64,000 bases of DNA from Nodularia sphaerocarpa UHCC 0038 (GTDB taxonomy: Bacteria; Cyanobacteriota; Cyanobacteriia; Cyanobacteriales; Nostocaceae). The position numbers and the translations under genes were made by a program. The stretch lies in the NCBI RefSeq assembly GCF_022376295.1, contig NZ_CP060140.1:3662356-3726355 (forward strand). The letters run 5' to 3'. Positions 34,803 to 45,585 of this stretch are shown here, piece after piece. The first letter of the stretch is position 1. Every line of letters begins with the position of its first letter. The notes below the pieces were generated by a model. The model saw nothing but the letters and a program-made list of their open reading frames with translations. It searched no databases and had not been told where the DNA came from.

Positions 34803-37355
34803 ATGAAACATTCCCAGAGAAATCAATCAAAATTTTATCGTTCGTTAATAGCAACAGCATTATTAGCTGGTAGCTTTTTTCAATTTGCTTTACCTGTAAT
34901 TGCTGAAGGTACAGCCGCCGGTGAAAGCATTAGTAACACAGCTACAGCTACCTACGAAGACCCTGATGGGCAAACAATCAACTCTACATCTAATACGGTG
35001 GTTGTCACTGTAGCAGAAGTAGCAGGTATTACCGTCGCTGGGTCAGGCGTGACTAATGTCACAAATCCCGGTGAACCCTTTGCGCCCAGCGATACTCTCA
35101 ACTATCAATACACCGTTACTAACGTTGGTAACGACCCCACCACAATTAGGATTCCAAATACGGCGACTGTCACTGGTGGTCCTGGGACTGCGGGTACTGT
35201 ACAAGTCAGTTATGACAATGGGGAAAATTGGGTTGATGTTACTGATCCTAACTTTTTCACTAATTCAGTTCCCGCCGGTGGTTCTGTGTTAGTCCGGGTT
35301 CCCGTGACTGTCAACGCCGGTGCTAACGAAGGTGATGTTATTTCCGTTCGATTGGGTAATACACCTAATGACGATCAAAACCAAGTCAGCGATCTCAACG
35401 CTCTTGACGTATATACTGAAGATAACCCTGATGCTAGTGGTATTACTGGTGAGGTAGATGGACCACCAGTCAATGGTGTTCGAGAAGCTAGTGCTACCCA
35501 AACAGCCACTGTGAATGTACCGGATAAGCCTTATGCTTTAGCTACAGTCCTGAAAACACGGGGTAATTATGCTGATCAAGGAACTCCCGAAATCACAGAT
35601 GATACATTAGAATATGATTTGAGTTTGCGGGTTGAGAACACTGACCCCACCAATAATGGAATTACCCCAACAGCATTAGTGGGGACAAATATCAACCTCA
35701 ATGGTGGAACCGAAACTCGCATCTTAGTTTCTGATGCAATTCCCCTAAATACTCAACTAGCCGCCACCCCCACTGCACCAGCTGGTTGGCAAGTTGTGTA
35801 TACAACTACTCCTGTGACAACTAATGCTAATCAAGCAGAGTGGAGTACCACTGCTCCTGGTGATTTGAGTACTGTCACTCGGATTGGTTTTGTGAATAAC
35901 CCCGGAACTATCACTTCTGTGGCTCCTGGAACAACAGTAACTGGGTTCTCATTGCAGGTAGAAGTCAGAGATGATGTGACTGCACTATCTGTAACGGTGA
36001 ACAACATTGCCCAATTATTTGGTCAAACCGACGGTGTTCCACCAGTAGACGGCAATAGCGATGGTGTTCCCGATAACATCATTTATGACGAATCTGGGGA
36101 CCAAAATCCCAGCAACTATAATGATGACGGTAGTATTCCACCAGGTTCTACAGACCCCAATGGAGATGGTATTCCTGATACAACTCCGGATATCTCCGAT
36201 GGCTATATTGACGACCCAGCAGATTTAACCAACACTGAAACTGATACCAACAATAACAACACTGGTACTGGCCCTGGTGGTGAAGTCAACACCTTTGAAA
36301 TCAACGCCCCCGGCAATGTTCTCAATGGTCCGGATGGTGTACCAGATGCAGAGGGTCCTACCGATAATAATGACGACTTCACTAATCGGTCGGCTGGGGT
36401 TCCCGGCGGTCTCGCACCAGAGGAGACATTTGACCCAGATCCTGTAGTTTTCACTAACACAGTGCAGAATAATGGTGGTGCTACTGCTCCGATATCTTTA
36501 GTACCCACCCCACCAGCAAATGCTGCTGATTTGCCTAGTGGTACAGTAGTCACCATTAGCTTCAATGGTGATACGAGAACTTACGTCTGGGATGGTAATG
36601 AATTCTTGTTTGATATTGATGGTGACCCCAACACTACAAATGATCAATCTGCAATTGATAATACTACGGAATACATTACCATTCCTAACGTAGCACCAGG
36701 AGCCACCGAAGATTACACTGTTACGGTGAATTTACCTGCTGGTACTGAGTTATCTACCGATATTGACCGGGGTTTCCCAGTGCCAATTACAGCTTTTGTT
36801 GATGATGCTACCCCCGGTATACAATCAGAGCCTCAGAATACTACTATCGACCGTGTATATACTGGGTTCTTAAAATTGGTGAAAGAATCACAGATTTTAC
36901 AGGGAACTGGTCCAGCAGTACAGGGTACTGATGGCACTTTTAGCACCGATGAGAAGCAGCCTGCACCAGGGAACATTATTGAGTACCGAATTACATACAG
37001 CAATATTTCTGAGCCTCAAGCTGGTACGGGTAATGTGATTTTGACAGCTGGCAGTGTGGTAATTGTGGAAGATGGTACTGCTGGGGGGAATAACTGGGCT
37101 TTAGATAACGATGGCAATGGTGAGATTGATACCAGCAACGTCGTCGGCTCGGCTCAGGGTTCTGGAACTATTAATTTCTTCAGTGGTAACCCGGCAACTA
37201 CTTCCGCTAGCGACCAAACTAATGCAGAGAATACACCTGCAACGGTAGATAATGATGTCACTAGGTATACAAACGAAGTTGAGACTGTCGCGCCCAATAC
37301 AACTGGGACGTTTACTTTCCAACGCAAAGTGAACAAACTTTTTGAAGTGGATTGA
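34803..37355 (+). CDS. Large secreted DUF11-repeat surface protein
   Basis: 850 residues. The signal peptide is SLIATALLAGSFFQFALPVIA, probably cut near residue 34. The rest is DUF11-like beta repeats: VTNVGNDPTTIRIPNTATVT, YTVTVNLPAG, IIEYRITYSNISEP. It has acidic calcium-type segments such as DGNSDGVPDNIIYDESGDQN and DPNGDGIPDTTPDISDGYID. This suits an extracellular Ca-stabilised fibre or coat. It is the first gene of a five-gene cluster. There is no SLH, LPXTG or PEP-CTERM anchor in view. Its bulk may be displayed by the beta-barrel protein downstream, but that is inference. Confidence 0.8.
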   Translation: MKHSQRNQSKFYRSLIATALLAGSFFQFALPVIAEGTAAGESISNTATATYEDPDGQTINSTSNTVVVTVAEVAGITVAGSGVTNVTNPGEPFAPSDTLNYQYTVTNVGNDPTTIRIPNTATVTGGPGTAGTVQVSYDNGENWVDVTDPNFFTNSVPAGGSVLVRVPVTVNAGANEGDVISVRLGNTPNDDQNQVSDLNALDVYTEDNPDASGITGEVDGPPVNGVREASATQTATVNVPDKPYALATVLKTRGNYADQGTPEITDDTLEYDLSLRVENTDPTNNGITPTALVGTNINLNGGTETRILVSDAIPLNTQLAATPTAPAGWQVVYTTTPVTTNANQAEWSTTAPGDLSTVTRIGFVNNPGTITSVAPGTTVTGFSLQVEVRDDVTALSVTVNNIAQLFGQTDGVPPVDGNSDGVPDNIIYDESGDQNPSNYNDDGSIPPGSTDPNGDGIPDTTPDISDGYIDDPADLTNTETDTNNNNTGTGPGGEVNTFEINAPGNVLNGPDGVPDAEGPTDNNDDFTNRSAGVPGGLAPEETFDPDPVVFTNTVQNNGGATAPISLVPTPPANAADLPSGTVVTISFNGDTRTYVWDGNEFLFDIDGDPNTTNDQSAIDNTTEYITIPNVAPGATEDYTVTVNLPAGTELSTDIDRGFPVPITAFVDDATPGIQSEPQNTTIDRVYTGFLKLVKESQILQGTGPAVQGTDGTFSTDEKQPAPGNIIEYRITYSNISEPQAGTGNVILTAGSVVIVEDGTAGGNNWALDNDGNGEIDTSNVVGSAQGSGTINFFSGNPATTSASDQTNAENTPATVDNDVTRYTNEVETVAPNTTGTFTFQRKVNKLFEVD

Positions 37356-37358
37356 CAC

Positions 37359-37663
37359 AGCTAATTTAGGGTATAAGCATAAATGTTGTGGGGTAAGCTC
37401 TTAGTCTGCCCAGAACAGGTATCTTCACAGAAACATAATGCACTATTTTAGCGGTGTCAGTCTAGTAGTGGGGTGGCAAGCTTAAAATGTTGCATTATAT
37501 TTCTCTTGTGGAACAGGCATCTTGCCTGTTCTGGGCGGGCAGGATGCCCACCCCACAATAGTTTTGTCTATTGCACTATTTTAGCCGTGTCAGTCCAGTA
37601 GAGATGTAGCAATGCGATGTCTCTACATCTACTGGAGGAAATCAAATTACAGGAGTTTTTGAG
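37359..37663. repeat. Interspersed repeats between surface genes
   Basis: GCACTATTTTAGC-GTGTCAGTC-AGTAG occurs near 37440 and 37574. Between them TGGAACAGGCATCTTGCCTGTTC and GGGCGGGCAGGATGCCC form hairpins, also seen near 58480 and 48420. No gene is seen. The cluster spacing suggests an internal promoter or processing. Confidence 0.65.
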
Positions 37664-37666
37664 GTG

Positions 37667-38239
37667 ATGAAAATGAAGCGGATTTCAATTGTGGGTATCG
37701 GTGCGATCGCCTTAATTGCCACAGTGCCATTTGTTGGTAATATACCAGGATTAGGTAAGATTTGGGACTCTGGCAGTGCGATCGCACAAAATGCGGCAAA
37801 AGGTCAAGTACAGTTGCGCTTAGAAGCCGAAAAACAAATCATTACACAAGACCAACAAGGTAAGCAAGTTAAGCAATGGCAACCTTTACAAGGTAAAGTC
37901 ACAGTCAAACCTGGGGATGTATTACGTTATACAATAAGTGGCGAAAACACAAGCGATCGCCCAGTTAAAAATTTGACTCTCAATCAACCCATTCCTCAAG
38001 GTATGGTATATGTGCTGAAATCGGCAAAAGTTGATGTCAACAAAAACAGCAAAATTACTTACAGCATTGATGGCGGACGCAGCTTTGTCGAAAACCCCAC
38101 AGTCAAAGTTACCCTCCCGAATGGGAATGTAGAAAATCAGCCAGCACCAGCCAGTGCTTACACTCATATCCGCTTACATTTACCCGTGGTAGATGGTAAA
38201 ACCACAGTCCAAGCCAATTATCAGGTGCAAGTGCGCTAA
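37667..38239 (+). CDS. Small secreted DUF11 protein
   Basis: About 190 residues. The N-terminal hydrophobic stretch RISIVGIGAIALIATVPFVG is followed by a basic linker and one DUF11-type beta domain (DVLRYTISGENTSDRPVKNL, then LNQPIPQGMVYV). AGGAG precedes the start at 37664-37673; the ATG at 37667 is preferred. It looks like a periplasmic or surface subunit for the same assembly as its neighbours. Confidence 0.75.
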   Translation: MKMKRISIVGIGAIALIATVPFVGNIPGLGKIWDSGSAIAQNAAKGQVQLRLEAEKQIITQDQQGKQVKQWQPLQGKVTVKPGDVLRYTISGENTSDRPVKNLTLNQPIPQGMVYVLKSAKVDVNKNSKITYSIDGGRSFVENPTVKVTLPNGNVENQPAPASAYTHIRLHLPVVDGKTTVQANYQVQVR

Positions 38240-38398
38240 TTGTTGGGGAATTTATTGAGGGTAAATTTGGTGTGACTATTTCTGTCTATAAAACCGATTT
38301 TATATCAAGCCAAATTTTTGTAGAGATATATATTAATCAGTCTCTACATCCCTTTATTTACCCACATCCTACTAGGTTCCTGAGAGGAGAAATATTTA

Positions 38399-39943
38399 GT
38401 GAATCGGTTTTCAAAACGAAAAAAAAAGTTTTTTAATTACAGATGGTTGCAAAGGTTAACCGCAACTTTTTTCATAGGAGGTATATTGTACAGTTCTATA
38501 TATGTCACAGCCGCCGAATCTGACAATTTAGGAGCGCGTCCAACTATTAATAATCAAGCTCGTTATACTTATACAGTCCCTGGGAGCGATATCAAATTTG
38601 AAGGCACTTCTACTCAGATAAATACAAATACTCTCAGCACTTCATTAATTGACCCCTTCGGCCGAATTTTGGGTTGCAGTGGGGAATTTTTACCAGACTA
38701 TACAGGTTTTTCTGTCGGTGTTTATGAACCAGATCCTAATGACCCCACAGGAACAGAATTAGGGCAGTTAGTTCCCCTAACCCGCACAGAATTACCTGAT
38801 ATTCCTAATAACAATGTTCCGGCTGGATTAGAACCAAATATTCAGAATATTAATCCCTATTTCTTAAATAATCAAGAGCCACGTGGTACTTATAACTTTT
38901 TATTAGATCCGAATATTGGTCAAACTGACCCCGGAAAAACCTATATTTTTGTAGTTAATCCCCCGAATAACTCTATTTATCAGCAACGACGCATCAGAAT
39001 TAAAATTTTAGAAAATAATGGGGATACTAATAACAATTTTATTCGATATGTAGCGACTTCTTTAGATGGTGAACCCATCACTACTACAGGCGATATGAGT
39101 TTTACAGATACCGTGGTTGTTGTCCCCAATGCAGAAACTGTTGGACTGGATTTATTAGCTTTTCGCTTCACCACGGGGATGTGTCAAACCAATCAGTTGC
39201 AGATTGTTAAAACAGGCGATCGCGCTACAGCAGAACCCGGAGATACAGCCATTTATCGCATTTCGGTTCGCAATCAAAGCGATGCAGCTTTGAACAATTT
39301 AATTGTGACTGATAATTTACCTTTAGGATTCAAGTTTTTACCCACATCAGTCAGAGGAGAAATCGACCGTCAGCTAGTAGAAATCACGATTTCACACAAC
39401 GGTTATAGCATCACATTCAATCCCCAAACAACCATTCCCACCGGCAAAGTCTTAAATATAGCCTACGCCGTACAACTAACTCCCGATGCTGTGCGGGGTA
39501 CTGGTCGAAATAGTGCCATTGTGAATGCACAACGAGTTGATAACAATTTTACGATCAAAGATGGTCCAGTTACCCATTACTTAAGAATCCGCCCAGGAAT
39601 TACCTCAGATTCCGGGACAATTATCGGACGGGTTTTTGTGGATAAAAACTTTGATGGTGAACAACAACCTGGAGAGCCTGGTGTTGCCGATGCTGTAGTT
39701 ATTTTACAAAATGGCAACCGCATTACTACTGATATAAACGGCTTATTTTCCGTAGCCAATATGTTACCCGGAAGCCATACAGGAGTCTTAGACCTCAGTA
39801 GTATACCTGGTTATACCTTGGCTCCCAATGAAAAATTCCGCGAACGCAATAGCCAATCTCGCTTAGTACGTTTAGAGCCTGGTGGTTTGGTGCGGATGAA
39901 CTTCGCAGTTACCCCCAGTCTCCAGGAGCAAGTTGAGAAATGA
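38399..39943 (+). CDS. Secreted protein with DUF11 and SdrD/Cna-B-like domains
   Basis: 514 residues with GTG start, preceded by GAGAGGAG. A hydrophobic leader (ATFFIGGILYSSIYVTAAES) is followed by beta-rich sequence, a DUF11 unit (AEPGDTAIYRISVRNQSDAA) and a C-terminal SdrD_B/Cna-B-like domain (GRVFVDKNFDGEQQPGEPGV, ADAVVILQNG, GLFSVANMLPGSH). Such domains stiffen extracellular stalks. Its stop overlaps the next ATG (ATGA), so it is translationally coupled to the beta-barrel gene. Confidence 0.8.
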   Translation: MNRFSKRKKKFFNYRWLQRLTATFFIGGILYSSIYVTAAESDNLGARPTINNQARYTYTVPGSDIKFEGTSTQINTNTLSTSLIDPFGRILGCSGEFLPDYTGFSVGVYEPDPNDPTGTELGQLVPLTRTELPDIPNNNVPAGLEPNIQNINPYFLNNQEPRGTYNFLLDPNIGQTDPGKTYIFVVNPPNNSIYQQRRIRIKILENNGDTNNNFIRYVATSLDGEPITTTGDMSFTDTVVVVPNAETVGLDLLAFRFTTGMCQTNQLQIVKTGDRATAEPGDTAIYRISVRNQSDAALNNLIVTDNLPLGFKFLPTSVRGEIDRQLVEITISHNGYSITFNPQTTIPTGKVLNIAYAVQLTPDAVRGTGRNSAIVNAQRVDNNFTIKDGPVTHYLRIRPGITSDSGTIIGRVFVDKNFDGEQQPGEPGVADAVVILQNGNRITTDINGLFSVANMLPGSHTGVLDLSSIPGYTLAPNEKFRERNSQSRLVRLEPGGLVRMNFAVTPSLQEQVEK

Positions 39944-42900
39944 AAGCCATAGCACCAGGAAATACTTTAAATTTGAAGTTGATGGCAGCCATGTCCGGAG
40001 CCATCAGCATGATATTATATCCAGCGATCGCTCAGGGCGCAGCGCCAGAAAACTCCGATTCTTCTCTTAACTTCGAGGGGACTGGGGAGCAGGAATTGGG
40101 GACTGGGGATTCCTTATCATCTGAATTAACCAAACCGCAACCCACAAAAAACCCGAAATTCCGGGAAAAGTTGCGTCAAATAGCCAAGTTAAAAGCCGAG
40201 AGTCAAAGACCATCTTTACCCACCCCTCCCACAGAAATTCCATCGTTTCAACCAGCAGCAGATCAACCACTACCCAAAGGTTTACTGAAGCTAGCAGAAT
40301 TACCACAAGAAGCGCCCATTGTCAAGATTCTCACTCCCACTGCCGACACAATTGCAGATGTACCAGCGAGTACGGTAATTTTACAATTTCCCGTAGGTAA
40401 AGACATAGAACTGCGTGTAAATGGCCTCTTGGCAGATCGGACTTTAATTGGGAGAACAGAAACCAATGAGAAGACCAACTTAGTAACGCAGACATGGTAT
40501 GGTGTCTCCCTCAAAGAAGGGATAAATCAAATCTCTGCACAAATAGTAGGTGACATAGAACCCCCGGTAACAGTGCAGGTGACAGTCCGGGGAGCGCCCA
40601 CGCAACTGAAAGTAGAAACCCTGGAAGCCGCTATCCCTGCGGATGGCCGTTCCGTCGCCACAGTTAGAGGTGAACTGATTGATGAAAATGGTAATCGCTC
40701 CAATCGCAATGCTGTTGTCACTCTCATCCCGACAGCTGGTGAGTTTGTCAGCGCCGATTTCAACCCCGACCAACCCGGATTTCAAGTTGAGGCTAAGGGG
40801 GGACAATTTACGGCCCAATTGCGATCGCCTTTACAAGCCCAAACAGTGCGTATCCGCGCGATTTCTAACAACTTAGAAGCCTTTACTCAATTACAATTCC
40901 AAACAGCTTTGCGCTCTAGTTTGGTAACAGGGGTAATTGATGTCCGTTTCGGAGGTAGAAGCACTAATTTTTACAGTAGATTTCGAGATTTTCTGCCTCC
41001 AGACAAAGACAATAATAGCCAATTAGATGTGCGTTCTGCGGTATTTGCTACGGGAAAAGTCGGAGATTGGTTGTTTACAGGTGCTTATGACAGTCAGAGA
41101 AATCTCAACGAAGACTGTAACTGTAATACGCGACTATTTCGGAATGATCAATTTCGGGAGCAAAACTATCCGGTTTACGGTGATAGTTCTACCGTGAATG
41201 TCTTGACTCCTTCCAGTGACAGCTTATATCTTCGCTTTGAGCGTTCGAGCCAAATTCCCGGAACATCCCCCGATTATGCCATGTGGGGAGACTACAACAC
41301 AGAAGAATTTGCTCGTCAGTCACAGCAATATACAGCCCTGACGCGACAACTGCACGGTTTTAAAACTAATTACAACTTCGGCGACTTTCAATTTACGGGT
41401 TTCTACGGTAATAACGTCCAGAGCTTTCAACGAGATGCGATCGCCCCTGATGGTACTAGCGGTTTTTACTTCCTCTCTCGGCGGTTATTAGTTCCTGGGA
41501 GTGAAAACGTCTTTCTGGAATTAGAAGAACTGAATCGTCCCGGAACCTTGCTAGAACGTCAACAGCTCAACCGAGGGACAGATTATGAAATTGATTATGA
41601 TCGCGGGACAATTTTATTCCGGGAACCCATCCTACGTACAGATATCAGTAATACCGGAGAAGTCTTAGTTCGCCGCATCGTCACCAGTTACCAATATGAG
41701 AGTCAAGACACCAACAGTAATATTTATGCTGGACGTTTGCAATACAACTTATCTCGCCTAATTAACCAAGAAAGCTGGTTAGCAGCAACTTACATCCGGG
41801 AAAATCAAGGCGTACGCGGCTTTGAACTTTATGGCGCAGATGCGATGATTTCTCTCGGTTCAAACCGGAAATTAATGGCAGAATATGCCCATTCCACCAA
41901 TGATTCCGACTTAATGGGATTGGTAAATGGTCAAGCTTATCGCTTAGAAGCCCAAGGCGAGATTTTTAATGGTCTTCAAGGTCGGGGATATTATCGCTTT
42001 GCTGATATCGGTTTTGCCAATAATGCCACAATTAGTTTTGTCCCCGGACAAACTCGTTATGGAGCGCAATTAATAGGTAAATTAACTTCCACCACTAATC
42101 TCAGGGTACAATACGACCACGAAGATAATTTTGGCACTGCTCCACAGCCTTTAGATACCTTCGAGGAATTATTTGCACCACGTTCTACAGCCATTCCCGG
42201 TAGCAAAGTTGATAATTCCCTCACCACAATTACCGCCGGGATACAGCAAAAACTGGGTAGTGCTACTGTCAACCTCGATTGGATTCATCGGGATAGAGAA
42301 GACCGCATTGCTACCGACTCCTTAACCAGTAAATCTGACCAATTGCGTTCGCGCCTCAGCCTTCCTATTGCCGAAAACCTCACCTTCCTAGCCCAAAATG
42401 AACTAACCATATCCAATCAAACAGACACAGTTTATCCAGACCGTAGCATCTTAGGTATCAATTGGGCAGCAATACCCGGAATTAATATTAGTCTCTCTCA
42501 ACAGTTTTATAGTGGTGGTCAATTTGCCGGTAACTCTATTACCAATTTGAGTGTCAACGGCGAACACAAACTGAGTGCAGATACCAGCATTACCGGACGT
42601 TACTCAATTTTAGGTGGTGCGAACCAAATTACCACCCAAGGCGCAGTCGGTTTAAAAAACCTTTGGACAATTGCCCCTGGTTTGCGGTTAAATGTAGCTT
42701 ACGAACACGTATTTGGCGATTTTCTGGGAACCACCGGCGCAGGACAACAATTTCTTCAACCCTTCGCCATCGGTCAAAGTGCTGCCTCTCTTGGGTTCAC
42801 AGGTGGCGATAGTTACAGTATCGGCTTAGAATATACAGAGAACCCCAACTATAAAGCCAGCGCCCGTTATGAACATCGTAGTTCTGGCAGTGGAAATAAT

Positions 42901-43656
42901 ACCGTAATTTCCGCCGGAGTTACTGGTAAAGTTTCATCATCTCTCACCGCCTTAGTCCGTTATCAACAAGCCAGTTCCGCCAACCAAAGATTAATAGGAT
43001 TAGGAGATACAGCCCTGCTCAGAGTAGGTTTAGCCTACCGCGACCCCAAAAATGATCAATTTAACGCCTTATTGCGTTATGAATACCGCAAAAATCCCGC
43101 AACCATTCCCGAAACCATATTTTTAGGGACTGGTACAGGTTCCCAAGATCATACCTTTGCCGCCGAAGCCATTTATGCGCCAAATTGGCAATGGGAATTT
43201 TACGGTAAATATGCCCTACGTAACAGCACTTCCTACTTAGCAAACGATTTAGCCGGCACAAGTACAGTAAATCTGGGACAATTACGGGCTACCTATCGCC
43301 TGGGATACAGCATGGATTTAGTCACAGAAGCTCGTGTAATTCATCAATCTAACTATACAGAAACCGGATTTGTTGTGGAAACTGGCTACTATCTCACCCC
43401 TAACCTGAGACTAGCCGCAGGTTACACCGTGGGTAAAGTTGACGACCGCGATTTTTCCGGGACACGTTCCGCCGGTGGTCCTTATTTAGGTATAACTGTG
43501 AAACTCAACGAATTATTTAGCGGCTTTGGCTTACAAAAAATTCCCCCAGCCCAACCACAAGCATCGATGGTAAAAACCTTAGTCAATCGACTCAAGGATA
43601 CAAAAGCCGCCAACGCTGTAATGACAACCTTAGTTGAACAGCTTAAAAGGAGATAG
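39940..43656 (+). CDS. Large outer-membrane beta-barrel with Ig/invasin-like N-terminal region
   Basis: 1238 residues. The leader LMAAMSGAISMILYPAIAQG is a Sec signal. Residues about 110-330 hold Ig-like or invasin-type beta domains (VTVQVTVRGAPTQLKVETLE, AVVTLIPTAGEFVSADF). From about residue 330 the sequence alternates polar and hydrophobic residues with many strand-like patches (YSRFRDF, GDWLFTGAYDSQ, WEFYGKYALRNS, SYSIGLEYTENPNYKA), typical of a large outer-membrane barrel. It may anchor or export the DUF11 proteins. No TonB plug or usher domain is recognised. ATGA coupling to the previous gene and a 3-bp gap to the next argue for one operon. Confidence 0.75.
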   Translation: MKAIAPGNTLNLKLMAAMSGAISMILYPAIAQGAAPENSDSSLNFEGTGEQELGTGDSLSSELTKPQPTKNPKFREKLRQIAKLKAESQRPSLPTPPTEIPSFQPAADQPLPKGLLKLAELPQEAPIVKILTPTADTIADVPASTVILQFPVGKDIELRVNGLLADRTLIGRTETNEKTNLVTQTWYGVSLKEGINQISAQIVGDIEPPVTVQVTVRGAPTQLKVETLEAAIPADGRSVATVRGELIDENGNRSNRNAVVTLIPTAGEFVSADFNPDQPGFQVEAKGGQFTAQLRSPLQAQTVRIRAISNNLEAFTQLQFQTALRSSLVTGVIDVRFGGRSTNFYSRFRDFLPPDKDNNSQLDVRSAVFATGKVGDWLFTGAYDSQRNLNEDCNCNTRLFRNDQFREQNYPVYGDSSTVNVLTPSSDSLYLRFERSSQIPGTSPDYAMWGDYNTEEFARQSQQYTALTRQLHGFKTNYNFGDFQFTGFYGNNVQSFQRDAIAPDGTSGFYFLSRRLLVPGSENVFLELEELNRPGTLLERQQLNRGTDYEIDYDRGTILFREPILRTDISNTGEVLVRRIVTSYQYESQDTNSNIYAGRLQYNLSRLINQESWLAATYIRENQGVRGFELYGADAMISLGSNRKLMAEYAHSTNDSDLMGLVNGQAYRLEAQGEIFNGLQGRGYYRFADIGFANNATISFVPGQTRYGAQLIGKLTSTTNLRVQYDHEDNFGTAPQPLDTFEELFAPRSTAIPGSKVDNSLTTITAGIQQKLGSATVNLDWIHRDREDRIATDSLTSKSDQLRSRLSLPIAENLTFLAQNELTISNQTDTVYPDRSILGINWAAIPGINISLSQQFYSGGQFAGNSITNLSVNGEHKLSADTSITGRYSILGGANQITTQGAVGLKNLWTIAPGLRLNVAYEHVFGDFLGTTGAGQQFLQPFAIGQSAASLGFTGGDSYSIGLEYTENPNYKASARYEHRSSGSGNNTVISAGVTGKVSSSLTALVRYQQASSANQRLIGLGDTALLRVGLAYRDPKNDQFNALLRYEYRKNPATIPETIFLGTGTGSQDHTFAAEAIYAPNWQWEFYGKYALRNSTSYLANDLAGTSTVNLGQLRATYRLGYSMDLVTEARVIHQSNYTETGFVVETGYYLTPNLRLAAGYTVGKVDDRDFSGTRSAGGPYLGITVKLNELFSGFGLQKIPPAQPQASMVKTLVNRLKDTKAANAVMTTLVEQLKRR

Positions 43657-43659
43657 GGG

Positions 43660-45585
43660 ATGAACAAAAACCAAAACAAACCAAACATCAAAACTCCCAC
43701 TCTCCGCGCCACCCTGCGGGAAAGCTTTCAGCTAACTACGACTCTGCGTGAAATTTCTCTAGGAATAGCAAGTGCGATCGCACTCCTCACCGCCAGTCCA
43801 GTCGCCGCCCAAGTAGGTATAACTAGCCTAACTACTAACTACGAAACAAGACCAACTATTAACTATGATACTAAGGTAGGTGTTCCATGTAATACTGGTG
43901 ATTATCCTGGAGGTTGTAATAGCGATATCAATTTAGAATTTGGCGTTGGCGCAACCAATGATTTAAAGATATCAGCTTTTCAATATCAGGGAAACAACTA
44001 TTCTTTAACACTAATAGCTGACAAGCTAGTATTTCGCCGCGTAGATAATGACTTCACCACTGGAGACAGACAACTCATTTTCTTTGAGTCAAACAGTAAC
44101 ACTCAAATGCGATCCTCTTATACCAATACAATGGAGGAGGCTTTGCTGGGTACCATCATTAACAAAGGTATTGATAATGCCTTTTCTAATGATAATTCAT
44201 TTGCTAGCAATAATATTGAACGCATTGACTATATTCTTACCGCAGGTCTATCCATTCCCGTCGGCACAGCAGTAGACATTGGTTTTATGATTTTAGAACG
44301 TGGTGGTAATGACCCCTTCAATATAGCGCCAATTACAGCCCTAGATGCCAGTGGTAATCCCAGCCAATTTGGACAATTAAAAACTGTTCCTGCAAGTACC
44401 TGGGGTAATACTACATTGAACATTAATAGTGCCGTTATGCGGCGAGAAGAGAGCGAACCACAATTCAGATCATCACACCTAGTTGGTTCACAAGCGATAT
44501 CTAGTATTTATGTTTCCATAGCATCTCTGACAGACTTTCCTGGTCAAAAAATCTATGGTTACGCGATTTTTCCCAATGATATTGATAGCAGTAATGACCT
44601 GCTTAATCTGACGGATTTTCCGACTAATAGCTCTGGTGAGTCGGGAGAAGGGGGGCTAGACTTAATGACCGGAGGGGCTATATTTATGCGTGATACTCTG
44701 TCTACTGTCTCCGGTACTCTTTACCAAGATGAAAATGAAGATGATATTTTGAATAATGGTGAGCCGACTTTGCCAGCTAACGTTACTCTTCAATTAATAG
44801 ATGCTAGTAATAATGTCATAGCAAGTGCAAATACAGATGCTAACGGCGAATACTCATTTCTAGGTATTGCTAATGGTAACTACACAATTAAAGTGGATAC
44901 TAATGACCCAAATATTCCCACTGGACAGATATTAGGTACAGCCAATAATTTACCTATTAATGTTTCTGGTAACATAACTGGTCAAAATTTTGGGTTTAAT
45001 CAAGCTATCGCTAATAACCCCAATATTATTTTAGTTAAACGCATCACAGCAATTAATTCTATAAGTTACACCGACTTGATCGACGGGGTAGACGATATCA
45101 ACTCCCCCAACTATGTACCTGCTCCCTACGATGCAGACGATAATCACCCCAATTGGCCGGCTAATTACTTACAAGGTCGGTTAAATGGTGGTAATATCGT
45201 TCCAGGAGATGAGTTAGAATATACCATCTATTTTCTGTCTACAGGTGATACTACTGCCTTAAATGTATTGATGTGCGATCGCCTTCCCCAAAATACTACT
45301 TTTATTCCCACCGCTTTTAATAGCATTGCCCCAGGTGCAGACAAAGGTATTCTTCTCAGTTATGATAGTAATTCACTAGCTCTTACTGGTATTCAGGATA
45401 CCGATAATGGTCAATATTTTCCCATAGGAATAGAAGCCACAGATGTCTACCCTAATATTAACTGTGGCGGTTCTAACACCAATGGGGCTATAGTTGTGAA
45501 TTTAGGTAATGTGCCTAATAGTACAATTTCAGGTGATCCGACTAATTCCTATGGGTTTATCCGGTTTCGGGTACGAGTCAATTGA
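43660..45585 (+). CDS. Secreted DUF11/SdrD_B surface protein
   Basis: 641 residues with AGGAGA before the ATG. A leader ends near ASAIALLTASPVAAQVG. The middle has a beta domain with FGVGATNDLKISAFQYQ. An SdrD_B unit reads GTLYQDENEDDILNNGEPTL, then GEYSFLGIANGNYTIKV. The C-terminus is DUF11-like (DELEYTIYFLSTGDTTALNV, CDRLPQNTTFIP). It closes the surface cluster and is probably secreted with it. Confidence 0.8.
   Translation: MNKNQNKPNIKTPTLRATLRESFQLTTTLREISLGIASAIALLTASPVAAQVGITSLTTNYETRPTINYDTKVGVPCNTGDYPGGCNSDINLEFGVGATNDLKISAFQYQGNNYSLTLIADKLVFRRVDNDFTTGDRQLIFFESNSNTQMRSSYTNTMEEALLGTIINKGIDNAFSNDNSFASNNIERIDYILTAGLSIPVGTAVDIGFMILERGGNDPFNIAPITALDASGNPSQFGQLKTVPASTWGNTTLNINSAVMRREESEPQFRSSHLVGSQAISSIYVSIASLTDFPGQKIYGYAIFPNDIDSSNDLLNLTDFPTNSSGESGEGGLDLMTGGAIFMRDTLSTVSGTLYQDENEDDILNNGEPTLPANVTLQLIDASNNVIASANTDANGEYSFLGIANGNYTIKVDTNDPNIPTGQILGTANNLPINVSGNITGQNFGFNQAIANNPNIILVKRITAINSISYTDLIDGVDDINSPNYVPAPYDADDNHPNWPANYLQGRLNGGNIVPGDELEYTIYFLSTGDTTALNVLMCDRLPQNTTFIPTAFNSIAPGADKGILLSYDSNSLALTGIQDTDNGQYFPIGIEATDVYPNINCGGSNTNGAIVVNLGNVPNSTISGDPTNSYGFIRFRVRVN

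Noticed and set aside
40067..40818. Overlapping ORFs on both strands in the beta-barrel gene
   Set aside because: They are antisense or out-of-frame shadows of the 1238-residue gene with no signals of their own.
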